Source: Streptomyces alboniger (GTDB lineage: Bacteria; Actinomycetota; Actinomycetes; Streptomycetales; Streptomycetaceae). Taken from it: a stretch of 64,000 nt of DNA. Of this stretch, positions 16,139-25,614 are shown in pieces (position 1 is the stretch's first letter; each line of letters starts with the position of its first letter). The stretch lies in NCBI RefSeq assembly GCF_008704395.1, contig NZ_CP023695.1, positions 124,001-188,000 on the forward strand. The letters run 5' to 3'. The notes under the pieces are model-generated. The model was not told where the DNA came from. It made no database searches and worked only from the letters and a program-made list of their open reading frames with translations. The position numbers and the translations under genes were made by a program.

Positions 16139-18544
16139 TCACGCCGGGTTGAGCGTGATCCTTGTTTCCGCGTTCTCCGCGATCGCTTCCTTGCTGTAGA
16201 GCAGCGGGAAGTACTCGCCCGCGTTCCACTTCGCCGCGAGGTCGGCGTAGTGCGGGCTGCGTTCGTCCCCGGACTGGCCCGGCGCGTTGATGACGCGCGA
16301 GTCGTCCCAGGAGCCGACGTCGAGGGCCATCTTGAAGGTCGGCCCCGCGATCTGGATCCTCGGGAAGCGGTTCGGGAGGTACATTGACATGCGGACCGTG
16401 TGGTAGGTGCCGTCCGCCTGGGCGCCACCTACGTACGGGCCGCCGAGCGGGCGCATGAACACATGGATCTGCGCCGAGCCCCAGCGCCACTTGGCCGGAT
16501 CGGCGCCGAGGTGCCCGCTCACCTCGTCGTACGCCTTCGGCAGGGTGTCGAGGATCAGCTTGTCCCGGGCCTGGGCGCCCTCCTTGCCGAACCACTCCTC
16601 GGGCTCGGCGAAGGAGTCGGTCACGACGCGGAAGTCCTGCATGAGCTTGCCCTGGGTCAGGTACTGCGCGGCCTCCTTCGGCAGCAGCGTCTGCGCCCAC
16701 GCGGGGTAGAGCACGTTGGTGATCCAGGTCTCGAAGAGGACCGCTCCCGCGGAGTCCTTGCTCGCGACGCCGTCGTAGCCGCGCAGCAGGTCCAGCGCCT
16801 TCTTCGTCGTCGGGTCGGAGGACTCAAGGTCCTTCAGATACGGCAGGATCTCGGAGACCGCGAGCGACTTCACGTCGTTCTGAAGATCCATGGTGTCCTT
16901 GACGGAGGTACCCGACTGCTTCGACAGCACCTCGTCGATCCGGTCCTTGCGGTAGTGCTCCGACCACTCGTATCCGAGCGCTTCCTCGTCGCCGGGGAAG
17001 TTGTACTCATTGGCGGAGCTGACAAAACCCGACTTCGGGTTGCGCGTGACGGGGAACTCGGCGCTGTTCCTGAAGCCGGCCCACTCATAGCGTCCGTCGC
17101 CGGGCACCGGAAGCAGCCCGTCGTAGCCCTTGCCCACGCGCTTGGGCGAGAGCGCGCCGGGCACCCACCCGATGTCGCCCTTCTTGTCCGCGTACACGAG
17201 GTTGGATCCCGGGGCCTTCCAGTGCCGTACGGCCTTGGAGAAGGCATCGAGGTCCCCGGCCTTCTGGAACCTGAGGCTGCCGAGATAGGCCGAGGTGCCC
17301 GGCTGCGTCCAGACCGTGCGCACCGCGTACGCCTTGTTCTTCGCCTCGTCCACCTTGACGACCGGGCCGTGCCTGGTGAAGGAGAGCGACGACTTCCGCG
17401 CGCCCTCCCCGGCCACCGGGATGTCTTCGTCAGCGGTATTCATCGATACCCAGCGGCCGCCGTAGCGGTACTTGGTGGGGTCCCCCGGCTTGAGGTCGTA
17501 CACGTAGAGGTCCGACTGGTCGGCGGCCAGGTTGGTCAGGCCGAACGAGATCTTCCCGTTGTGCCCCATGCTGACCCCGGGGTTCCACGGCTCACCCGCG
17601 CCGATGATGTTCAGGCCGGGGGCGGAGAGGTGGGTGATGTAGCGGTTCGAGGGCGCCGAGGTGTTCGCCCGGTGCGGGTCACCCGCGAGGATGGGCCTGC
17701 CGGTGGAGGTGCGCCGCGGCGACACCGCCCAAGCGTTGCTGCCGCCCATCCCCTCGCGCAGCGCCGGGACCTCCTCGGGCTTCTTCTCCATCTTGCCGTT
17801 GTTGAAGGTCACCGGGGTCGTGGCCAGCTGGTATGTGGCCAGGACATCGTCCGGGAGCGAGCACAGGTCGAGGCCGTCGGGCACCTTGGGCTTGTGCTTC
17901 GGCTCGAGCTTCGCCAGGTACTTGCTCGCGTCCGGCCCGCCGAGACACATGAGCTTCGCCCGGGTGACCTCGTTGGTGAGGTTGCTGACGAGGCCGTGGG
18001 TGCGGATCCGCACCAGGTCCTCGGGCTTCCAGCGCGCGGGCTTGTAGCCGAGCTTGCGGAACTCCTCCGGCACGGCGTCCGGGTTCTTCTCCAGCCAGTC
18101 GACGTAGGCGTTGACGCCGGCCGCGAAGCGGGTCGCGATCTCCTTGGCCTCCGGGCCGTAGCTCGCCCACTCCTTGTCCATGTCCCCGCGGTAGAGGAAC
18201 AGCCGCGCGGCCCGGTCCTGCTCCACATAGTTCTTGCCGAGCACCTCGCTCAGCTCACCGAGCCCGCTCCGGCGCCAGGTGTCCATCTGGAAGAGCCGGT
18301 CCCGCGCGGCGTTGAACCCCTGTGCCTGGAAGAGGTCGCCGGTGGTGGACGCGGATATGTGGGGCACCCCCCACTTGTCGACCGTCATGGAGACCGGCTC
18401 CGCAAGGCCCGGCACCGCGTAGGAAGTCTCCGGGACCTCCCCGGAGCCGGACGGGTCCGGGCTCTCCGCAGTCGCCGACAGCGGCACCACCAGGGGCACC
18501 GTGAGGGCGGCCGCAGCCAGCAGTATCTTTATGGGCGGTCTCAT
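16139..18544 (-). CDS. Secreted penicillin-acylase-family Ntn hydrolase
   Basis: An 801-residue exported N-terminal-nucleophile amidohydrolase. The ATG at 18544 begins a typical signal peptide (MRPPIKILLAAAALTVPLVV ... SATAES); longer in-frame starts are rejected. The small chain spans about 40-215 (DKWGVPHISASTTGDLFQAQ, RDRLFQMDTWRRSGLGEL). A spacer follows, then autocatalytic cleavage is expected before Ser269 in GMGGSNAWAVSP, giving the large chain (ILAGDPHRANTSAPSNRY, GFVSSANEYNFPGDEEALGY). The family includes penicillin, cephalosporin and acyl-homoserine-lactone acylases; sequence alone does not give the substrate. Its promoter region is the long gap upstream. Confidence 0.88.
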   Translation of the reverse strand: MRPPIKILLAAAALTVPLVVPLSATAESPDPSGSGEVPETSYAVPGLAEPVSMTVDKWGVPHISASTTGDLFQAQGFNAARDRLFQMDTWRRSGLGELSEVLGKNYVEQDRAARLFLYRGDMDKEWASYGPEAKEIATRFAAGVNAYVDWLEKNPDAVPEEFRKLGYKPARWKPEDLVRIRTHGLVSNLTNEVTRAKLMCLGGPDASKYLAKLEPKHKPKVPDGLDLCSLPDDVLATYQLATTPVTFNNGKMEKKPEEVPALREGMGGSNAWAVSPRRTSTGRPILAGDPHRANTSAPSNRYITHLSAPGLNIIGAGEPWNPGVSMGHNGKISFGLTNLAADQSDLYVYDLKPGDPTKYRYGGRWVSMNTADEDIPVAGEGARKSSLSFTRHGPVVKVDEAKNKAYAVRTVWTQPGTSAYLGSLRFQKAGDLDAFSKAVRHWKAPGSNLVYADKKGDIGWVPGALSPKRVGKGYDGLLPVPGDGRYEWAGFRNSAEFPVTRNPKSGFVSSANEYNFPGDEEALGYEWSEHYRKDRIDEVLSKQSGTSVKDTMDLQNDVKSLAVSEILPYLKDLESSDPTTKKALDLLRGYDGVASKDSAGAVLFETWITNVLYPAWAQTLLPKEAAQYLTQGKLMQDFRVVTDSFAEPEEWFGKEGAQARDKLILDTLPKAYDEVSGHLGADPAKWRWGSAQIHVFMRPLGGPYVGGAQADGTYHTVRMSMYLPNRFPRIQIAGPTFKMALDVGSWDDSRVINAPGQSGDERSPHYADLAAKWNAGEYFPLLYSKEAIAENAETRITLNPA

Positions 18545-19393
18545 CTCGACCTTCACCTCGGGGACTTGGAGCGGATAGAGAACACCTCCGGAGGCCGGCA
18601 TGGGCCAACTGCCCGGAAGTCTCCTCACTTTAGGAGTGATCGTTTGCTCCGCCCCACCCCACACAACCCCACACTGGCAGCACGGCGCTTGGCGACTGTC
18701 AGTCACTCATGAACACCGACCGGGACCGCGGACCAGCGCGCCGCACAAGCCAGATGACGGGCCATCACATAGTTGTGGACGCGCGCGAGTGGTGCTTCAC
18801 GAGAGCGCTGTCCAGCAGGCCGACCACGACGGCCGCGGACACCGCCGGGCCGAGCCGCGAACGGCGGGCCAGCCCTCCGGTTGCGCTCGGGGCATCTGCT
18901 TGACTCCGCCGCCGGACGGCCACCTCACGGGCGGTGGCCCTGATGGACATCGCCCGTAGAGGTCTGTTCTCCGCTCTCCGCGCTGTCGGCGGCCGGGCAG
19001 CGCGCAGCTCGCCGTGGTCACTGCCTGCCCCGATCTGCCAGACCAAGTCGGGCGGGCACCCCGCTCCTCGCAAGCCATCGAAAACCCGTCAGCGACAACC
19101 GCGGACGCCTCACCGTCAGCTCCTACATCTGGACCCGCGCCACCGAAGGCGAGCACGACTTCGCCCCCTGCCTGTCACGCATCGCCCCCGACCCAGCACT
19201 ACGCGCCGTCTGGACGCCCCGGGAACGCACCTGGCCAAGGTGGTCGACAGACGCTGAGCCTGAGCGTGATGGGCAAGGTCAGGGCCGCGCGGTCCGGAAC
19301 GCCAGATACCGACTGAAGGCTTCGTGGCTGCCGGGGGTGCAGCGCCAACTCTGGGGCCGGATGCCATGGTGATGGGGTCGCCGGAAATGGCGC
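18545..19393. other. Intergenic, 849 bp, no convincing gene
   Basis: I see no ORF with a ribosome-binding site and coding-like codon use throughout. A short plus-strand stretch near 19090-19250 reads LTVSSYIWTRATEGEHDF and looks like a gene fragment of unknown origin, immediately upstream of the CRISPR-like repeats. The segment next to 18544 must hold the acylase promoter. Confidence 0.35.
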
Positions 19394-19478
19394 GTGCTCC
19401 CCGTGCATGCGGGGATGTTCCCGATGCGCACGACGACATGGCACGGCACCGGGTCCCCGCCTCAGCGGGGATGACCCT
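19394..19478 (+). CRISPR. Two-repeat CRISPR-like relic (type I-E-like repeat)
   Basis: The first repeat, 19394-19422, has a CCCC-GTGCATGC-GGGG hairpin followed by ATGTTCCC. The second, 19450-19478, has CCCC-GCCTCAGC-GGGG followed by ATGACCC. Both share the CCCC-N8-GGGGATG core of Streptomyces type I-E repeats. They are separated by 27 bp, shorter than the usual 32-33 bp spacer, and differ at many positions, so this is degenerate. There are no cas genes in the window. Confidence 0.45.
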
Positions 19479-19526
19479 CATGACTAGGACGCCCGCCCCG
19501 CCCGCCGCGCGCTTGACGTTCCATGA

Positions 19527-19566
19527 CCATTGGCCCCCGGCGTCTGTGACGTCTGAGGGCCAATGG
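19527..19566 (-). terminator. Hairpin downstream of the small secreted protein gene
   Basis: Perfect 10-bp arms CCATTGGCCC and GGGCCAATGG enclose a 20-bp loop. The hairpin begins 23 bp past the stop codon of the minus-strand gene at 19589 and is well placed as its terminator. Confidence 0.55.
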
Positions 19567-19588
19567 GATCCGCCGTGGCGATGTGCAA

Positions 19589-19999
19589 TTACGGCCGGAA
19601 ATACTCTGTGGGGCCTGACCACGAGGCAGTATGAGCGTTGTAGAGCCAGACTCCGACCTTTGTAATACCCCCCGGATATGCCGAACCATCGAGGGTGAAG
19701 TTGTAAGGCACGGTCTCATTGACTGCGAACTTCCCCTGAGTGGGGCGGTTCTGGGAATCGACCAGCATGCCGCCCACCCACGCTTCGAATCCTACTTGCG
19801 TTCCCGCGCCGCCGATGTTCTTCACCTCTCCTTGGACCTGAACGGAGCGATTGAGCCAGGTGAAGCTACCCCGGGCCGAGTGTGTACCCAGGCCGGAGGA
19901 GACTTCGAAGGTGGTGGTAGCGGCGAGGGCGGGGCCTGCGGCGAGCATGGTGACCGCGGCGGCACCCACCAGAGTGGCACCAACTTGCTTTAAACGCAT
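19589..19999 (-). CDS. Small secreted protein of unknown function
   Basis: A 136-residue protein. The ATG at 19999 follows AAGGAGAT, a strong ribosome-binding site. The signal peptide is clear (MRLKQVGATLVGAAAVTMLA ending at ALAATT). The mature part of about 110 residues is rich in Gly, Thr and aromatic residues in a beta-strand rhythm (ARGSFTWLNRSVQVQGEVKN, VGVWLYNAHTASW), suggesting a small beta-sandwich. It has no cysteine and no recognisable catalytic motif. The G+C content is lower than that of its neighbours. I do not recognise a named family. Confidence 0.75.
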   Translation of the reverse strand: MRLKQVGATLVGAAAVTMLAAGPALAATTTFEVSSGLGTHSARGSFTWLNRSVQVQGEVKNIGGAGTQVGFEAWVGGMLVDSQNRPTQGKFAVNETVPYNFTLDGSAYPGGITKVGVWLYNAHTASWSGPTEYFRP

Positions 20000-20278
20000 G
20001 AAATCTCCTTACACCCAAGGGAGTCGTGCGTACATCAAGAATCTACGCCCTCACGATTTCGCGTCTAGATCAATTCAGGTCACGATGCCGGTGCCCGAAA
20101 AGCCCGGCTGCATTGGAAGAGCCCCCTGGGAGACGGATTGGAGCGGGGCGTGCAGCACGGTCTATAAAAAGCAGAGTTCATCGACATTTAGCAGTTGGAA
20201 TTCGCTCTGACACTTGGAGGGGGCATGTCGGCATGCGGAGCGGCGGCCGGCCTGGTGTGTTGTTGGTACCCCTAGGTC

Positions 20279-20651
20279 GTGGCGGTCTTGGAGCGTCTTG
20301 TCCCGGACGGGCTGTGGGAGTTGTTCCAGTGGGTGGTGCCGGTGGTGGCGTGGGCAGATTCCCGAGGCGTTCGGTCCGTCGTAGTTGACGGTGTACCGGC
20401 GTTTCACCGCGTGGAGCCGGACTCGGGTGTGGGCCAAGCTCCATGCGGACAAGGGCTGCGACTACGACCACCTGCGTCAATGGCTCCGAACTCGCCATAT
20501 CGTGCCGCGCATTGCCCGCAGAGGCATCCAGTCCTCGGCCCGCCCGGGACGGCACCGGCGGGCGGTCGAACGGACTGTGAGCCGGCTGGGCGGATTCCGC
20601 CGCTTGCACCGGCGCTACGAATACAAGCCCGAGCCCTTCCTCGCCTTCGCC
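20279..20651 (+). pseudogene. Internally deleted IS5-like transposase
   Basis: The N-terminal piece reads VLERLVPDGLWELFQWVVPV; after a frame change the sequence resumes TVYRRFTAWSRTRVWAKLHA, then DKGCDYDHLRQWLR, RIARRGIQSSARPGRHRRAV and ERTVSRLGGFRRLHRRYEYK, ending FLAFA. The whole catalytic middle is gone. The join RVWAKLHADKG fuses the upstream AKLH of RVWAKLHR(L/V) to the AKLH of the downstream PAKLHADKG motif, so the deletion probably used this shared short sequence (20433-20444). The frame continues past the homology to 20884 into unrelated sequence. Confidence 0.75.
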
Positions 20652-21541
20652 GCTCCCACCCGGCAGAGACCACTCGCGGGTGAATCCACATCGTCCAGCA
20701 AGATGGACTGCCAGGATACGAACGGAAGCCATGGTCTTGAAGACCTCGTCCACTGGCGCGGCGAACTCGTAGACCTCGTCGAAGCCGCCCGCCACGCAGA
20801 TGCGTCAGCCACCGCCCTCGTGGACCGCGCCGCGATCGCAGCCGTACTGGAGAAAGCCGCCTCTGGCCAGGTGGGACCGGCGTAGGCCCGAGCCAAAACG
20901 GTAGGACAAGCTAAGAGCGCCGGACAGGAGCTTGGCCGACGGCGCCGTGCCGTCGCCACCGAGCGGGGGTTCTGTTGCAGGGCCGCGACCAGAGTGAGCC
21001 GGACTCCCCGTGCTCAAGCGTGCGTCAGTGCGCTGGCCTTGCACCGGTCCAACGCGTACGCCCTGTAGCAGTACCGCCTCGCGACGCCTAAGGTCTGTCC
21101 TAGAGGCCGGTGCCCGTGCTGAGGACGCCGCACGGTGGCCGTGCCTCGCGGCTCCCAAACCCTGGGCTGCGTACGGGACAGCACGGCTCAAGACCGCCGG
21201 AGCTCTCTGATCCTTCGCAGCGAACCCAGAGGGTCCCGGCATTCCGTCCTCCCCGCCCGTGCCTGGAGCGGCTCCCGCGTGCTCCGGCGAAGGCAGCAGG
21301 GAGGGCAACCGGCGCGGGGAGCAGTGGAGGGGAGCCATCACCCTCGCGTCGCGCGGCCGCCGCCGGTCGCCGACAACCGGCGGCGGCCGCCCACTCACCA
21401 CCGCACGACCATGCCGCTCCTCCCGACAACGACAGAGCGCCCGGCCGGAGTCTCCCGGCCGAGCGCTTGCCTGCACCGTTCATCACGCCTCGGCCCGGAA
21501 GTCACCGGGCCGCAGGCCTATCACCTCACCTGACCGACCGA
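20652..21541. other. 890 bp without a convincing gene
   Basis: The first 230 bp extend the transposase frame with a helical-looking tail (GELVDLVEAARHADASATAL) that may be the end of another lost gene. The remainder shows no ORF with a start signal; it includes the region downstream of the glycine-rich gene. Many overlapping frames are open only because of high GC. Confidence 0.35.
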
Positions 21542-22168
21542 TCAGCAGGGGAGGGTGGACTTGCCGGCCGCGCCGGTAGCACCGGTGGTGCCATCGGCAT
21601 TGAACGTGGCCGCGGTTCCGTTGCCGCCGGGCTTACCGGGGCACACCGGGCTCGCGGCGCCGCCGACGCCACCGGCTCCGCCCTTGTGGCCGCCACCGAC
21701 GATGGAGGCACCGCCGTTACCGCCCTTGCCGCCGGCGATCCCTGTACCGGCATCGCCCACGCCGCCTACGCCGCCCTTGCCGCCGGTGCCACCGAGCTTG
21801 GCCGCCCCGCCGAAACCGCCTGCGCCGCCGTTGCCGTTGGCGCCGCCCGCACCGCCCGCGCCGCCGGCGCCTCCGGTGCTCGCACTGCCGTCGCCGTTGC
21901 CGCCGGCGCCTCCGGTGCCGCCGTTGCCGTTGGCTCCGGCCGCGCCACCGGTACCGCCGAGGCCGCCGACACCGCCGTTGCTCCCCACGCCGTTGACGCC
22001 GTTCGCTCCGGGCAGTCCGAGAATGCCGAGGCTGGTGGCCGTACGGGTGCTGCCCGTCTCGGCCCGGGCCGTCGCAGAAGCCAGGGTGGGAGTGAAGGCC
22101 AGGCCGGCCGCGGCGATCGCGGCGATCAGGACCGTTCGCGGAACGAGGGTGGTGCGCGTGGTGCGCAT
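21542..22168 (-). CDS. Secreted glycine-rich repeat protein
   Basis: A 208-residue exported protein starting at the ATG 22168 (GGAAGG upstream), with signal peptide MRTTRTTLVPRTVLIAAIAA through LASATARAE. From about residue 45 it consists of Gly-Gly-X and Gly-Ala-rich repeats (GGVGGLGGTGGAAGANGNGG) resembling the PGRS regions of mycobacterial proteins or collagen-like Gly-rich surface proteins, but there is no PE domain. It ends with two cysteines (SPVCPGKPGG, KSTLPC) that could form a disulfide. It is likely a cell-surface or matrix protein. The repeats explain long spurious frames on the opposite strand. Confidence 0.75.
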   Translation of the reverse strand: MRTTRTTLVPRTVLIAAIAAAGLAFTPTLASATARAETGSTRTATSLGILGLPGANGVNGVGSNGGVGGLGGTGGAAGANGNGGTGGAGGNGDGSASTGGAGGAGGAGGANGNGGAGGFGGAAKLGGTGGKGGVGGVGDAGTGIAGGKGGNGGASIVGGGHKGGAGGVGGAASPVCPGKPGGNGTAATFNADGTTGATGAAGKSTLPC

Positions 22169-22383
22169 GAGGTACGCCTTCCATGGTGCCCAGCTGGAGA
22201 AGTTCTCCGGCTGACAAATCATCAGCCTAGCCAGGAAGGGCACCCACCGCACTCTCCAGAGTGATCAAATGTCTTGAAATAGAGATATTAACTAAACTTT
22301 GGCCGTAAGTTCCTAATTTTGGCTCCGAGAATCGGCTGCGGCAGCACAGCTTCCATGAAGACAGCGTGCGGCTCCCGACCGCG

Positions 22384-25300
22384 TTACGCGTGGTCGAGCG
22401 ATCGGCGGGGCGCGGGGGCGCCCCGCGCGGGGAACGCCGACGCCGTCATCCGCTGGTGTTCCTGGGCGAACGCGGGGTCGGCGCTGTAGGCGGCGTTCCC
22501 GCGGATCGGCGTGGGCAGTGGGCGTTCTTCGCTCCGGCCGAAGGCGATGGGGTCCCGCAACTGGACGTCGACTTCGGGGCCTTCGCCCGCTCCTGCGGGG
22601 AACACCGGGCCGCCGATGGGATCGGTAGCCCGCCACAGGTTGCGCCAGCTGTGCACGTCTCGGTGCAGGGCCCGCAGCTCCCGGTGCCCGAAGAATGCCG
22701 GGAACAGCCGTCCGTAGAGGCGCTCCAGAGGTGAGCCGTAGGTGAGCAGCCGCACTCGGCGGCGTACGGACGGGGAGAGCTGCCAGATGGCGGCGGCCGC
22801 GAGCACGCTGCCCTGGGAGTGGGCCGACACCAGGACCCGGCCGCCCGTCGTCCGGCACCACGTCGACATCCGCCAGGTGAGATCGGGTACGGCCCGCTCC
22901 GAGTAGCTGAGCCGCGCGAACGGATGGGCGGCGCAGGGCCAGAAAGCGCCAAGGCCCCACACGATGCCCAGCAGCCCGTGGGACGTGGGCGCACGGGAGG
23001 CCCGGCGGCCGGAGTTGAGGAAGACGACGACTCCGAGGGCGATCAGCCAGGACCCGATCCCCTTCAGCGCCTGGCCCAACTCCCCCAGGAACTGCGGCAG
23101 TCCCGTCCCGGAGTCGCCCGGCGGGGCGCCCGTGACGAAGGCGCCCGCCAGGGTGGCCGCACTCAGCAGCAGGACGGCCGTGGCGACGGCGCTCAACATC
23201 ATGGGGATCGAGTCGGTGATACAGGCACGCGCACGGGCGGCGGCGATCCGGCGCGCGCGCAGCATGTCGTAGGAATCGCCCGGATAATCGCCCTGTGCGA
23301 AGACGCGCAACCGCCTTTCGTTTCTTCGGAGTTGGATGTGCGTCACGCCGACGAGAGCCAACAGCACGATGAGCAGCACGGGGATGGCGGACACCTGCCA
23401 GGTCATCGCGGGAGGGGGCCCGGCGATGGCGCCGCGTGTCGTGCCCGGCTCGCCGTGGTTGCCGAGCCAGTCCGCGAGCCCCTGCACGGCACCGGCGGCC
23501 ATCATGTTGTAGAGCGAGAAGGCGAGCGTCACGGCGGTCGCCGGGGCGAGGCCCCGCAACAGGATGCGCGGGGCGGAAGCCCTGCGGAACAGCACCGTCC
23601 CGGCTACGGCGAGCGCCACCACCATCGCGCCTTGCACCAACAGCAGTCCGCTGTAGATGACTTCCGTGCCCGGCAGCGGTCCCGCCGACCTCCATCCGGG
23701 TCGGGACCACATGGCGTACGGGAGGCAGAGCACGACGAGGGCGGCCGAGCCGCTGGAGACGGCTCGGGTGAACGCTCGGTCCAGTCGGCGGTCGATCCGA
23801 TTCTCAGAGCGGCCCCGACGACAGATTGTCCACACCGCGGTCAGCCCGAGGCAGGCGATGAGTACGCTCAGCAGCCAGCCGCACACGTCCAGGGCTGCCG
23901 GTCCGCCGGCCTGCCGGTCGTAGCTGCTCGGCGCCGCGACGAGCAGTACGGCGACGGTGCACAGCCCGGCGGCGGTGTGCGTCGAGTTGAGCCGGGCCAG
24001 AAGGCGCCTGCCGTACCAGAATCCCGGCATCGAGAGCGCAGGCCGAAGCTCCCCATCCTCCTCGGGGGCGCTTTGATGAGGCAGCAAGTCCTGGGACTCG
24101 TACGCGTTCCATGTCTGCCGGGACAACCGCCACAGCAGGCCGATGAACGCGCACGGCAGCAGCGATGCCACGGCGAGACGGCGGCCCGGCTGCCCCCACC
24201 AGCCGGACTCCGCCGAGAGGAAACCCAGCCAGAAGCTCTGCTCACGCGTGCATGCGGCCCGGCCCGCGCACTGCCAGGCGACGAGATCCATGGAGAGTGC
24301 GCACGCAGCCGTCACCACCATGACGGTCAGGCTGAGCGCCGCAAGTCTGACCAGCACGGCGTGCAGTCTGATGGTGCGCCGGTGACCACGGGCGGGTGGG
24401 CGCATCCAGTGGGCGAGGTTCACGAGCATGAAGGGGAGCAGCAGGAACCACAGCACCCGACCGGGCCGGCCCGGCGCGAGCGGCCCCCAGCTGTATGTCT
24501 CGGGCACAGTTCGCCCCTGGTAGTCCTGTGGCCGCGACTCCGCGTCCACGTCGGCGGCCCTGCGGTGCAGCGCCGCTGTCTCGTCGCCGGCGATCTGCAC
24601 GACGCGCGGGTCGGCGAGTGTCCGCTCGGGCGTCGCGCCTTCGATGCCGTGGACGAGGCGTTCGAGGACGAGATCGAAACTCGCGTGGCGCTCCGGGGCG
24701 GAAGGACGTGGCGTGGTGGCCAGGGCGGCGCGGGCCCGGTCCGAGCGATCCCGGGCCGAGCGGGCCCGGTCCGTAGTCTCCTGCGTGTGCGCGAGGGCCT
24801 TGCGCACCGCTTTGGCCTGCGGATGCCGAAGCCCCAGTGTGGTCGACGCCCGCTGGGCCGCCACCGCGAGGACGTCGATGAGCCGTTCCATGCCGGTCAC
24901 GTCGCCGTCCAGCGCTGCGGTTTCGTGGCGGGCCGAGGCCATCAGGACCAGGGCCTGGAGGGACCGGGGATGGTCGTCCCCCAGGCGGTTCATCTGCTGG
25001 AGGCACAGCTCTTCGAGGTCGTGGGCCAGTTGCCGGACGCGGTCGTCGTCCTCTGCGCGGCCCGCGGCCAGGAAGAGAACGGAGGTGGTGCGCAGGAGCG
25101 TGTCGAGGCGGGGCCCGGACTCCGGTAGCGAGCGGCCCAGTTCGTTCCCCTGCCGGGCGTGCGACTCGGCGGCCCGCCACCTGCCCTGCTCGGCGGCGCA
25201 CAAGGAGAGGTTCGTGTGGGTGTGCGCCTTCTCGACCGGGGTGTCCGCGGCGTCCAGCGCCGACTCCAACGCGGTCAGGGCGTGGTCGAGGCAGGCGCCT

Positions 25301-25614
25301 CCCTCGTCGATGAGGGCCGCGGCGAGCCGGTTGTGCACCACGCACCGGTATTGCCGCTCGACGCGTGACGCGTCGATCCACTCCGCGGCCACGTCCAGCG
25401 CCGCGGCTAGCTCGTCGGCCAGGTCCAGCTCGCGCAACAGCGTGACCAGATAGGCGAATTGCTGTGCGTCGTCGGGGGTGCGCAGAAGCGTCCGGTCGTC
25501 GGCGAGCGTCGTGAGGCGGGCCCGCAGCGCGTCCAGCGATCCGGGCTCGCCCCGCACCGCCCGCTCGGCGTCGGCGATCCACTGCTCCCACCCCGGGGTG
25601 GTGTGCTCAGTCAT
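22384..25614 (-). CDS. Large TPR-like / multi-TM / alpha-beta hydrolase protein
   Basis: A 1076-residue membrane protein. The ATG at 25614 overlaps the stop of the upstream protease gene by 8 bp, fixing the start. Residues 1-340 are helical and TPR-like (DLADELAAALDVAAEWIDAS, EKAHTHTNLSLCAAEQGRWR). Residues about 385-860 contain at least eight hydrophobic segments (LWFLLLPFMLVNLAHW, LSLTVMVVTAACALSMDL, LSVLIACLGLTAVWTI). The C-terminal 220 residues are an alpha/beta-hydrolase-like domain with the nucleophile motif VSAHSQGSVLAAA near residue 930 and LLTYGSPLERLYG. It is the last gene of a coupled three-gene operon with the Trypco1-like and trypsin-like genes. Likely a membrane-anchored esterase/lipase effector; the role is inference. 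Confidence 0.75.
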   Translation of the reverse strand: MTEHTTPGWEQWIADAERAVRGEPGSLDALRARLTTLADDRTLLRTPDDAQQFAYLVTLLRELDLADELAAALDVAAEWIDASRVERQYRCVVHNRLAAALIDEGGACLDHALTALESALDAADTPVEKAHTHTNLSLCAAEQGRWRAAESHARQGNELGRSLPESGPRLDTLLRTTSVLFLAAGRAEDDDRVRQLAHDLEELCLQQMNRLGDDHPRSLQALVLMASARHETAALDGDVTGMERLIDVLAVAAQRASTTLGLRHPQAKAVRKALAHTQETTDRARSARDRSDRARAALATTPRPSAPERHASFDLVLERLVHGIEGATPERTLADPRVVQIAGDETAALHRRAADVDAESRPQDYQGRTVPETYSWGPLAPGRPGRVLWFLLLPFMLVNLAHWMRPPARGHRRTIRLHAVLVRLAALSLTVMVVTAACALSMDLVAWQCAGRAACTREQSFWLGFLSAESGWWGQPGRRLAVASLLPCAFIGLLWRLSRQTWNAYESQDLLPHQSAPEEDGELRPALSMPGFWYGRRLLARLNSTHTAAGLCTVAVLLVAAPSSYDRQAGGPAALDVCGWLLSVLIACLGLTAVWTICRRGRSENRIDRRLDRAFTRAVSSGSAALVVLCLPYAMWSRPGWRSAGPLPGTEVIYSGLLLVQGAMVVALAVAGTVLFRRASAPRILLRGLAPATAVTLAFSLYNMMAAGAVQGLADWLGNHGEPGTTRGAIAGPPPAMTWQVSAIPVLLIVLLALVGVTHIQLRRNERRLRVFAQGDYPGDSYDMLRARRIAAARARACITDSIPMMLSAVATAVLLLSAATLAGAFVTGAPPGDSGTGLPQFLGELGQALKGIGSWLIALGVVVFLNSGRRASRAPTSHGLLGIVWGLGAFWPCAAHPFARLSYSERAVPDLTWRMSTWCRTTGGRVLVSAHSQGSVLAAAAIWQLSPSVRRRVRLLTYGSPLERLYGRLFPAFFGHRELRALHRDVHSWRNLWRATDPIGGPVFPAGAGEGPEVDVQLRDPIAFGRSEERPLPTPIRGNAAYSADPAFAQEHQRMTASAFPARGAPAPRRSLDHA

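Noticed and set aside
16400-18712. 770-codon plus-strand frame opposite the penicillin-acylase gene
   Set aside because: Composition is that of a GC-rich antisense shadow, and the minus-strand protein has signal peptide, catalytic serine and full family length.
18709-18903. 64-codon frame upstream of the acylase gene
   Set aside because: Low-complexity product, no start signal and no homology I could recognise.
21110-22264. Long plus-strand frame (384 codons) over the glycine-rich gene
   Set aside because: It is the antisense shadow of the Gly-rich repeats. It has no ribosome-binding site and its Ala/Pro-rich product mirrors the GGC/GCC codons of the minus-strand gene.
22819-25128. 769-codon plus-strand frame opposite the membrane hydrolase
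   Set aside because: Highly charged, repeat-like product with no domain; the opposite strand encodes coherent membrane helices and a hydrolase motif.
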